Shown here: positions 1 through 6,412 of the stretch, piece by piece
Position numbering within the stretch: the stretch's first letter is position 1
Layout of the letters: the number at the start of each line of letters is the position of its first letter
Assembly (NCBI GenBank): GCA_045643285.1
Contig: JAZUKN010000039.1
Location: 38,440 to 102,439, forward strand
From: UMGS1696 sp045643285
Lineage (GTDB): Bacteria; Bacillota; Clostridia; Oscillospirales; CAG-272
Reading direction: 5' to 3'
DNA length: 64,000 nucleotides
The notes under the pieces: generated by a model
Database searches by the model: none
What the model saw: the letters and a program-made list of their open reading frames with translations, nothing else
What the model was told of the DNA's origin: nothing
Position numbers and translations under genes: made by a program

Positions 1-1
1 G

Positions 2-277
2 CGCGGATACGACTTCCTGCCGGTGGACGTACACAAGTCCCACGCGACGAAATTCGTTCCCGAAAACGGCAAGATACGGCTTCCGTTCATTTCGCTCCCG
101 GGACTCGGCATTTCGGCGGCTGAAAGCATAATGAACACAATGGCTGACGGCTCGGTCTTCTCGGTAGACGAACTACAGTCAAAGGCGAAAGTTTCAAAGA
201 GCGTGCTTGAGTTGCTCGAAAAGAACGGTGCACTTAAAGGAATGTCGAAAACGAATCAGCTCTCGCTCTTCGGCTGA
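2..277 (+). CDS. polC: DNA polymerase III PolC, C-terminal end (partial)
   Basis: Only the last 91 residues are in the window; the reading frame is open from base 2, so the gene begins upstream. PolC is the replicative Gram-positive DNA polymerase III alpha subunit with a built-in 3'-5' exonuclease. The visible part matches the PolC C-terminus: a KSHATKF segment, the LPFISLPGLGISAAESI helix-hairpin-helix-like stretch, then KVSKSVLELLEKNGAL and the terminal NQLSLFG, which ends in the QLSLF clamp-binding peptide typical of the family. Start codons inside the fragment are not real starts. It ends 31 bases before the next gene on the same strand. Confidence 0.9.
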   Translation, partial: RGYDFLPVDVHKSHATKFVPENGKIRLPFISLPGLGISAAESIMNTMADGSVFSVDELQSKAKVSKSVLELLEKNGALKGMSKTNQLSLFG

Positions 278-308
278 TAAACAAAGGAAAGGCAAAAGGA
301 ATAATAAA

Positions 309-1043
309 ATGCCCGGGATCGGTACTATAGTAAATGTGGCGGCAGTCGTTGTCGGGTCACTCATCGGAATGATAACGCACAACGCGCTCCCCGAAAAGCT
401 GCAAAACACGCTGATGAAAGCGCTCGGCGTAGCGATAATGTTCGTCGGTATCTCGTCAACGCTCGGCGAAATGCTTGTGGTCGGCGACGGCGGACGGCTC
501 AGTGTAAACGGCACGATGCTCATGATAATCTCGCTCGTCATCGGCACTGTGATCGGCGAGCTTATCGACATAGAAGCGGCTCTCGAGCGGCTCGGAGACA
601 GGATAAAAACGCTCAAACCGTTCAGAAACGCGGGACGCTTCACCGAGGGATTCGTTTCGTCGACCTTGCTCATCTGCATAGGCGCTATGGCGATAGTCGG
701 CTCGATCCGCGACGGGATCAACCACGACCCGACGATGCTGTACTCAAAATCCATACTCGACTTTGTATCAACAATGGTATTTGCGTCGACTATGGGAGTC
801 GGCGTGCTGTTCTCCGCAGTTCCGCTCGGCATATATCAAGGCTTGATCACGCTGGTTGCCGCGCTTGTGGGAACGCACTTCATGCCGGACACAATGGTAT
901 CGGATCTGTCGCTCGTCGGCTCGGTACTGATATTTGCGATAGGAATAAATATGTTCTTCGGGAAGAAAGTCAAGGTCGGGAATATGCTCCCGTCGCTGAT
1001 AGTACCGATAGTGTACGGGGTTGCGGTGGCTTTAGTAAAGTAA
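309..1043 (+). CDS. DUF554 family membrane protein
   Basis: 244 residues. The start is the ATG at 309, preceded by AAAAGGA; the longer upstream frame overlaps polC and is rejected. The protein is almost wholly hydrophobic, with about six or seven membrane segments separated by short loops (first at about residues 8-25, then 35-60, 75-95, 130-150, 160-210, 225-244). The opening GIGTIVNVAAVVVGSLIG and the later GINMFFGKKVKVGNMLPS stretch match the DUF554 (YqgA/YdfK) family. The function of that family is unproven; some members have been proposed to be transporters. It follows polC closely and is closed by a strong terminator. Confidence 0.8.
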   Translation: MPGIGTIVNVAAVVVGSLIGMITHNALPEKLQNTLMKALGVAIMFVGISSTLGEMLVVGDGGRLSVNGTMLMIISLVIGTVIGELIDIEAALERLGDRIKTLKPFRNAGRFTEGFVSSTLLICIGAMAIVGSIRDGINHDPTMLYSKSILDFVSTMVFASTMGVGVLFSAVPLGIYQGLITLVAALVGTHFMPDTMVSDLSLVGSVLIFAIGINMFFGKKVKVGNMLPSLIVPIVYGVAVALVK

Positions 1044-1046
1044 AAC

Positions 1047-1086
1047 AAAAAAGGAAGAAAACGTCGAGGCGTTTTCTTCCTTTTTT
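1047..1086 (+). terminator. Terminator after the DUF554 gene
   Basis: The arms GGAAGAAAACG and CGTTTTCTTCC enclose a short loop and are followed by TTTTTT. The same GAAAACG hairpin type also marks the outer edge of the large inverted repeat that follows, so this hairpin is shared between the gene and the repeat. Confidence 0.8.
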
Positions 1087-1613
1087 ATGATATGCGTATG
1101 AATACGCGGACGGCGCGTTTTATCCAAACCTAACGTTTGGCGGCGGGGATGTCCTACGCGGACGGCGGACAAGAGCGTACCGCGACGCTCTTGTCAATCA
1201 CCGCGCTTAGGGGGAAGGTCGCTTCGCTCTATTCCCCCTAAGAACCCCTTTGTTGCAGAGTAAATGCAAAACAAAAGTACAACCTATCATTTACTATCGA
1301 TTAAGTTTTACTTTATAATGAGCGGCAGCGCGCTATTACCTCACAGGTTAAATCCTCGAACACGTCGCACTCGCTTTGTAACAAGAGGAGTCCAACCGAG
1401 ATGCGGAGCATCTCGACGACTTCGTTTACGAAGTCGGGAGGCGTGAATAGAGCTTGCTCCTTCCCCCTTTGGCGAGTAGATTGACAAGAAGGTGACGGTC
1501 TGCCTCACCGAGATGCGGAGCATCTCGTCGAGTTCACGGAGTGAACTCGGCTTGTGCGCCCCACGCGCAGTGGAAAAGAATTATTTGAAAACGTCCACGA
1601 CGTTTTCTTCCTT
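1087..1613. repeat. Large inverted-repeat element, complete copy A
   Basis: Non-coding. Outer arm: a CCAAAC/GTTTGG hairpin (1124-1140), TCCTACGCGGACGGCGGAC (1152-1170), a 9-bp-stem hairpin at 1170-1193, TTGTCAATCA, an AGGGGGAA..TTCCCCCT pair (1209-1239) and CCCCTTTGTTGCAGAG. A core of about 120 bases follows, with TATAAT (1314-1319) and GAGCGGCAGCGCGCT. The right arm repeats the left arm as its reverse complement, with two extra hairpins (CGAGATGC/GCATCTCG and GAGTTCAC/GTGAACTC). The far edge is a GAAAACGTC/GACGTTTTC hairpin at 1589-1608. Related copies lie at 26961, 30601, 38083, 45926 and 48521. Confidence 0.75.
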
Positions 1614-1795
1614 TTGCCTATTTGAAGTGTGTGCTAATCCGCGGCGGGAGTAACGTGTATACATACGCCCTGCCCTACAGTATAGAGGGGAAGTATCGTG
1701 CAAAGCCGTGAGATTTGTGCGGTTTTATTCGGTAGGAGGGGGAACCCCTCTCCTACGGCATATAGAGGTGTGGTTTCGTGCGAAGCCGAAAAAAC
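1614..1795. repeat. Tail module of the large repeat (two degenerate units)
   Basis: Two imperfect units, at about 1665-1730 and 1733-1795, each run CCCTAC or CTACGG, then a short purine stretch, then CGTGCRAAGCCG. The second contains a GGAGGGGG/CCCCTCTCC hairpin. The same text occurs at 38128-38215 and 46238-46315, each time just outside the GAAAAC..GTTTTC edge of the large repeat. Confidence 0.55.
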
Positions 1796-1836
1796 AGTGA
1801 TACGCTCCGCGTAACGATGATCGCGCATCGCGCAAA
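1796..1836. repeat. Tandem small hairpins spaced by GATGAT
   Basis: TGATACGC/GCGTA and CGCG/CGCG mini-hairpins are separated by ACGATGAT. The same spacer-plus-hairpin design is repeated at 45808-45886 and, on the other strand, at 30349-30412. Confidence 0.5.
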
Positions 1837-1838
1837 CG

Positions 1839-1916
1839 AAAAATTCCGCGGAATTTTTTATTTTCCCTCCGCATATAGTTGAGTGATAAAAAATCACTCT
1901 ACCATGCGGAGGTATT
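1839..1916 (+). promoter_or_regulatory. Leader and possible sigma-E promoter of spoIVA
   Basis: AAAAATTCCGCGGAATTTTT (1839-1858) is a perfect palindrome. CATATAGT at 1872-1879 resembles a sigma-E -10 box, as expected for a mother-cell gene, but no convincing -35 is visible. GAGTGA/TCACTC (1881-1899) forms a leader hairpin, and GCGGAGGT (1906-1913) is the ribosome binding site. The promoter reading is inference. Confidence 0.35.
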
Positions 1917-1919
1917 TTT

Positions 1920-3434
1920 GTGACTGACACATCAATTTACCGTGATATAAGCGGAAGAACAAACGGCGACATCTACATCGGAGTCGTCGGGCCCGTTCGC
2001 ACAGGCAAAAGCACATTCATAAGGCGCTTTATGGAAAACGCAGTCATCCCGAACATCGCCGAGCCGTCCGTGAAAGACCGCGCGACCGATGCACTTCCCC
2101 AGTCGTCCGGCGGCAGAAACGTTATGACTACCGAGCCGAAATTCGTCCCCGAAACGGCAGTCGACGTCTCTTTCGGCGACGGAACAGAAGCAAAAATCAA
2201 GCTCATCGACTGCGTCGGCTATATGATTCCCTCGGCCGGAGGAGGCGGCGACGGCGGAGAAATGCGAAAAGTCCGCACTCCGTGGCACGACGAACCCGTA
2301 CCGTTCGACGAAGCGGCTGAGTACGGCACAAAAAAAGTCATCACCGAGCATTCGACAGTCGGCATTCTCGTTACGACCGACGGCACGATCGGCGACATCC
2401 CGAGAGAAGACTACATCGCCGCCGAAGAGAGAGCCGCACGCGAACTCACCGAGCTCGGCAAGCCGTTCGTCATCGTCCTCAATTCCGCATACCCTTCATC
2501 TGACGACGCCGTTTCTCTCGCAATTTCTCTCGAAAACAAGTATTCCGCGCCCGTCGCATTGCTCTCATGCACAGAACTGAACGGCGAGGACGTGTGGCAC
2601 ATTTTCGATATGCTTCTCGAAGAATTTCCTGCAAAAGAAGTCGACGTGGTCCTTCCGCCGTGGACGGCAGTGCTTCCGTCGTCGCATCCACTGAAAACCG
2701 CCATACGCGACGCGGTAGTCCGTTCTTCCGATGAGGTGAAACGACTGCGCGATGTACGCGAATCGTTCGCTCCGTCGCTCGGCGAAAAGCTGTCGTCCTC
2801 CGTCGTCGATTTCGGTGATTACATCGGCAAAACTTCCGTCTCCGTGCGCTCGTCGGATGCAGGTTCCGGCAAAACCGTCATCGACGTACGGCTTCCCGAC
2901 GGGCTGTATTTTGACGTTATTTCCGAGATGAGCGGAATATCAATGAAGAACGAAACGGAGCTTCTTGAGGCCCTTATGCGGCTCTCAGAGGCTAAAAATG
3001 AGCTTGACAGGTATGAAGACGCGATCCGCGAGGTGAACGAAACGGGCTACGGAATAGTGATGCCCGACGAACGTTCGCTCTCACTCGAAGAGCCGGAAAT
3101 AATCCGTCAGCAGGGCGGCTACGGCGTTAAACTGCGCGCGTCCGCGTCGTCGATACACATGATAAAAACAAACATCGACACCGAGATAAACCCGATAGTC
3201 GGCACGGAAGCACAGTCCGAGGAAACAGTCAACTATCTGCTCAAGGAATTTGAAGACGATCCGGCGAGCATATGGGAATCGAACATCTTCGGACGGTCTT
3301 TATACGAGCTTGTGAACGACGGTCTGCGCTCAAAACTCGAACAGCTCCCGACAGACGCACGTGCAAAGTTCGGCGAAACGCTTTCAAGAGTGATAAACGA
3401 AGGTAGTCAGGGACTTATCTGCATTATTCTTTGA
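1920..3434 (+). CDS. spoIVA: Stage IV sporulation protein A (spore coat ATPase)
   Basis: 504 residues (B. subtilis SpoIVA has 492). SpoIVA is a mother-cell ATPase that polymerises around the forespore and forms the base of the coat. The sequence shows the family N-terminus (SIYRDISGRTNGDIYIGVVG), a Walker A GPVRTGKST at residues 24-32, a LIDCVGY switch-like motif at 95-101, and a C-terminal part rich in charged helices. The start is GTG at 1920, placed 7 bases after a GCGGAGGT site; no ATG near the N-terminus fits better. It stands alone, downstream of a long repeat region and before a separate promoter. Strong evidence that the organism makes endospores. Confidence 0.95.
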   Translation: MTDTSIYRDISGRTNGDIYIGVVGPVRTGKSTFIRRFMENAVIPNIAEPSVKDRATDALPQSSGGRNVMTTEPKFVPETAVDVSFGDGTEAKIKLIDCVGYMIPSAGGGGDGGEMRKVRTPWHDEPVPFDEAAEYGTKKVITEHSTVGILVTTDGTIGDIPREDYIAAEERAARELTELGKPFVIVLNSAYPSSDDAVSLAISLENKYSAPVALLSCTELNGEDVWHIFDMLLEEFPAKEVDVVLPPWTAVLPSSHPLKTAIRDAVVRSSDEVKRLRDVRESFAPSLGEKLSSSVVDFGDYIGKTSVSVRSSDAGSGKTVIDVRLPDGLYFDVISEMSGISMKNETELLEALMRLSEAKNELDRYEDAIREVNETGYGIVMPDERSLSLEEPEIIRQQGGYGVKLRASASSIHMIKTNIDTEINPIVGTEAQSEETVNYLLKEFEDDPASIWESNIFGRSLYELVNDGLRSKLEQLPTDARAKFGETLSRVINEGSQGLICIIL

Positions 3435-3474
3435 TCCTCAGTGACAAAACCGCCGAAATACCGCACTTTTGCTA

Positions 3475-3503
3475 TTGAAAAACCGTCCGAAATATGGTAG
3501 AAT
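3475..3503 (+). promoter_or_regulatory. Sigma-A promoter of the small exporter gene
   Basis: TTGAAA (3475-3480), a 17-base spacer, then TAGAAT (3498-3503). A second TATAAT (3508-3513) lies just downstream. Confidence 0.65.
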
Positions 3504-3533
3504 AAAATATAATCTTCATTTTAAGGACACACT

Positions 3534-3995
3534 ATGAGCGTTTTTCTGAAATATCTCAGCGTGCTCGGGATGTCGATGCTTCCGGTAGTCGAGCTGCGCG
3601 GCTCCGTTCCGTGGGGTGTGGCACAAGGACTGCCGCTTATCCCGGTTCTTGCCGTCAGCATAATCGGCAACATGATCCCCGTGCCGTTTATTATACTGTT
3701 CATCCGCCGCATATTCAACTGGATGAAGAAAAAAAGCAACTGGATGGCGTCGCTCGTCGAAAAGCTCGAAAAACGGGCAGAAAACAAACACGACCTGATC
3801 GTGAAATATCAAATGCTCGGGCTATTCGTCCTCGTTGCGATTCCTCTCCCGGGTACAGGAGCGTGGACAGGTGCGCTCGTCGCCGCACTGTTTGATCTGC
3901 GGCTGAAAAACGCCGTGCCGGTCATTTTCGCCGGAGTGACAGCGGCAGGCATCGTAATGTCTATAATCTCCTACGGCGTCGCCGCGCTTATATAA
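3534..3995 (+). CDS. Small multi-drug export family membrane protein (COG2426)
   Basis: 153 residues with four likely membrane segments (about 5-20, 35-58, 92-118, 125-150). The VELRGSVPWGVAQG motif near the N-terminus, GNMIPVPFIILFIRRIF and the later LFVLVAIPLPGTGAWTGAL are the signature of the Sm_multidrug_ex / COG2426 family. The family name rests on weak evidence for drug export; the substrate here is unknown. The start is ATG at 3534 with AAGGA upstream. It has its own promoter and is closed by a strong terminator, so it is a single-gene unit. Confidence 0.75.
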   Translation: MSVFLKYLSVLGMSMLPVVELRGSVPWGVAQGLPLIPVLAVSIIGNMIPVPFIILFIRRIFNWMKKKSNWMASLVEKLEKRAENKHDLIVKYQMLGLFVLVAIPLPGTGAWTGALVAALFDLRLKNAVPVIFAGVTAAGIVMSIISYGVAALI

Positions 3996-4001
3996 CAAAA
4001 A

Positions 4002-4034
4002 ACCGACAGATTTTCGGTCTGTCGGTCTTTTTTC
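4002..4034 (+). terminator. Terminator of the small exporter gene
   Basis: ACCGACAGA and TCTGTCGGT form a 9-bp stem, followed by CTTTTTTC. Confidence 0.85.
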
Positions 4035-4043
4035 TCTTTTGTC

Positions 4044-4115
4044 GGGGTTTCACCCCAAGCCCCGCCAAAGAAACTTTTTCGAGAAAAAGTTTCCTTGGAA
4101 CCTTCAAAAAGCTTT
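4044..4115. repeat. Three-hairpin repeat family, partial copy 1
   Basis: A GGGGTTTCACCCC hairpin is followed by CAAGCCCCGC and a long hairpin GAAACTTTTTC/GAGAAAAAGTTTC (4070-4093) inside CCAA/TTGG, then CCTTCAAAAAGCTTTAT. The same order of hairpins and linkers is seen at 32881-33040 and 55212-55353. This copy lacks the third hairpin. Confidence 0.6.
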
Positions 4116-4130
4116 ATTGATCCAGGTCAA

Positions 4131-4580
4131 TTATTTATACACAACTTCAAATTCTTCGAGGACGCAGTCGCCGTGTTCGTCAAACTCTTTCCCTGCCGCC
4201 GCATAATCGGGTGCGAAAAACTCACGGTGTACCTCGCGCCATTTTTCGAGGCTTCTGTCGTCTTCTCCCTCTTTGTATGCGTGTTCCGAGCCGACTTCGT
4301 CAAACGGCACGACCGAAACTTTTGTGTCCCGTATCACGCACGCCGCCGAGTCGTCGTCAAACAGCACGACGCTGTAGCATCCGTCCGGAGGTACAGGCTC
4401 GCCGTCGTTTTCGTATGCGATCAGCGCGCTTGCCGTCGCCGTTTTTATTCCGTCGAGCACAAGCCGCGCAAGTCTGTCGCCGATTTCTCCGCCGCCACAG
4501 AATTTCCATTCGTCGTGCCGCGTATCCGGTGAAAGACCGTTTTCACGGCAGAACGCGAGCCACATCTCGCCGCCGGTCAT
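4131..4580 (-). CDS. ASCH domain protein
   Basis: 149 residues. The ASCH fold is related to PUA and is thought to bind RNA or nucleotides; some members hydrolyse modified nucleosides. Seen here: WLAFCRENGL, then GDRLARLVLDGIKTATASAL, where the G.KTAT segment is the ASCH hallmark, then VVLFDDDSAACVIRDTKV and VPFDEVGSEHAYKEGEDDRSLEKWREVHREFF, a typical ASCH C-terminal half. The start ATG overlaps the stop of the glycosidase before it (ATGA), so translation is probably coupled. Why it sits in a glycan operon is not clear. The longer upstream frame is a shadow of that glycosidase. Confidence 0.8.
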   Translation of the reverse strand: MTGGEMWLAFCRENGLSPDTRHDEWKFCGGGEIGDRLARLVLDGIKTATASALIAYENDGEPVPPDGCYSVVLFDDDSAACVIRDTKVSVVPFDEVGSEHAYKEGEDDRSLEKWREVHREFFAPDYAAAGKEFDEHGDCVLEEFEVVYK

Positions 4581-6400
4581 TTCGTCCTCCTGCACATCGG
4601 CATTTCCGTTACGCGCAGTTTCGCGCATCCGTACGGGACGAGCATTTTTTCTTCCGTCTCCCCTATCGCTTTGCGCGAAAACGGGATCGGCGCGGCTATG
4701 TTGTCGTATCCCGTTGCATATCCCCATTCGATCGGCGCAAGACGGGCTTTCAGCGTGACGCGCGGATTCTTCGACGAGAACGGATATTTGTCTCCGTCGT
4801 GATACTCCACTGCCAGCTCGCGCGACGCAAATCCGTACTCCCACGGTGTATCAGACGTAAGCTCGTAGTCGCAGTACGGGAATTTGCGCTCCACGCCGTC
4901 CCGTTCGTACTCTTCCATTTTATATTTCGCCTCCAGCGGGAAAGCGAACACAAGCGGTCCCCATTCGGCGCACTTCATCTCATACGGGCGCGCGGTGATC
5001 CTCGGTTCCGCACCGTATTCGAGACTGTATGTTTTTTCTCCTCCGTCTGACGCAAGAGTGATGTATTCTGTTTTCCGTATCTCCCGACCGTCGAGCGTCA
5101 CTTTCTTCACCCACGACGGCACGCGGACTTTCACTTTTCCGTCTCCGCTCACCATGATCTTCGCCGAGTGTCTGAACGGGTACTCCGTTTCGATTTTCAC
5201 GCCGAGCGTCTTCCCTCCGACTTCACATTCAACCGAGAGAGGCATAAGCACGGGAATAACGAGACTTTTCCCGTCGGTCAGCACGCCGTTCATCGCAAGT
5301 TTGGGAAATCCCTGTCCTCCGTTTGCCGTACAGCAGCCGTAATTCGGCTCAAGTCCGAAGAGATGAGCTTCGCTTGAGTTCGTTGTCCAATACGGTCTGC
5401 ACTCGGGCAGGATCCGCGTACATTCGATCTGATTGACCTGCTGAACGTACTGATGCGCCCACATATCGTCGGTGAACGTCGCCGGAAGCGCATTGAACGC
5501 AATCTTCTCAAGCTGATCGAGCCATTTTGTCTTCCCTGTCACGCGGTAGAGCCATTCGAGTGAGTACATCTGCTCGACGACTGCGCAAAGCTCAGTTCCC
5601 TGCACGTTCGATATGCCTGCGAGGCATTCGTCGCCCGTGTAGATGCCGACGGCTGTTCCGTTGTAGCGTGCAAGGAACGCATCCTGTTCAGCCGCCGAAA
5701 CGTCCGACTCGCCGAACAGTGCTTTTTCGACAGCTTCGGTCTTAAGCATCATCCCGATGTTCACGATGTGCCTGTCAAGCGAATGATAATACATCGGGTG
5801 TACCCATTTGTCCCTGAACGAATCGTAATCCGCGCCCTGTTTTTTCAGCTCCCGCGCAAGGTCGATTAGCCACTGCTCACTGTGTCTTTTATAAAGAAAA
5901 TCTATCGGTATCAGTGCTTCAAACCAGCGGAATTCTCCCCAACGATTCAGTTTGACCGAACCGTCGGTGATAAGCTCATAAAGGTTTCGGAAAGCGCGGT
6001 ACAGTGAGTTCTCCGCTTTTTCGCTGTCCGTGAAATCGCAGTACAGCGCGAGAACTTTGCCGATGAGGAACAGTGCCCACACGTCGTAATCCGCTCTTTC
6101 GTCGACGGTGCAGGGGCATATCCAGCCGTCCGACTGCTGTCTGTCGATTATCGCGTTCACGTATTTCTCGGCGCGGTCAATCATATCGCGGTCGTCGAGC
6201 AGGTACGCAAGCGGAATGAATCCGTCGAGCCAGTACGGTACTCTTTCCCAGCCCTCGCACTCTCCGCCTATCCATCGGCTGTCGCGCACGTCACGCCACA
6301 CTTTGTCGAGATTCCCCATGAGTCCGTCCGCCTGCACTCTGAGCTGATCTCTGAGCCAGCCTTCGGGATGAATGTTCGTTGGTTTAATCAAATCAAACAT
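4577..6400 (-). CDS. GH127-like beta-L-arabinofuranosidase (DUF1680)
   Basis: 607 residues with no signal peptide, so probably cytoplasmic. Family GH127 removes beta-L-arabinofuranose from short glycans using a Zn-bound cysteine nucleophile. The pattern fits: W..GECEGWERVPYWLDG near residues 43-60, GDECLAG with Glu258, GTELC with Glu270 and Cys272 (the E-x-C pair), and NYGCCTANG with Cys356-Cys357 completing the metal site. The C-terminal third is beta-rich, as in the family. Ribosome site GAGG lies upstream of the ATG at 6400. It sits 12 bases after the rhamnosidase and overlaps the ASCH gene, pointing to joint uptake and breakdown of a rhamnose- and arabinose-bearing plant glycan. The exact linkage cut is inferred. 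Confidence 0.8.
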   Translation of the reverse strand: MFDLIKPTNIHPEGWLRDQLRVQADGLMGNLDKVWRDVRDSRWIGGECEGWERVPYWLDGFIPLAYLLDDRDMIDRAEKYVNAIIDRQQSDGWICPCTVDERADYDVWALFLIGKVLALYCDFTDSEKAENSLYRAFRNLYELITDGSVKLNRWGEFRWFEALIPIDFLYKRHSEQWLIDLARELKKQGADYDSFRDKWVHPMYYHSLDRHIVNIGMMLKTEAVEKALFGESDVSAAEQDAFLARYNGTAVGIYTGDECLAGISNVQGTELCAVVEQMYSLEWLYRVTGKTKWLDQLEKIAFNALPATFTDDMWAHQYVQQVNQIECTRILPECRPYWTTNSSEAHLFGLEPNYGCCTANGGQGFPKLAMNGVLTDGKSLVIPVLMPLSVECEVGGKTLGVKIETEYPFRHSAKIMVSGDGKVKVRVPSWVKKVTLDGREIRKTEYITLASDGGEKTYSLEYGAEPRITARPYEMKCAEWGPLVFAFPLEAKYKMEEYERDGVERKFPYCDYELTSDTPWEYGFASRELAVEYHDGDKYPFSSKNPRVTLKARLAPIEWGYATGYDNIAAPIPFSRKAIGETEEKMLVPYGCAKLRVTEMPMCRRTK

Positions 6401-6412
6401 AATTTACCTCTT

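Noticed and set aside
1264..1523. Small ORFs in the large repeat (also near 27332-27568 and 45949-46374)
   Set aside because: The same translated phrases recur because the DNA repeats, but the frames are broken at different places in each copy and no ribosome site is kept.
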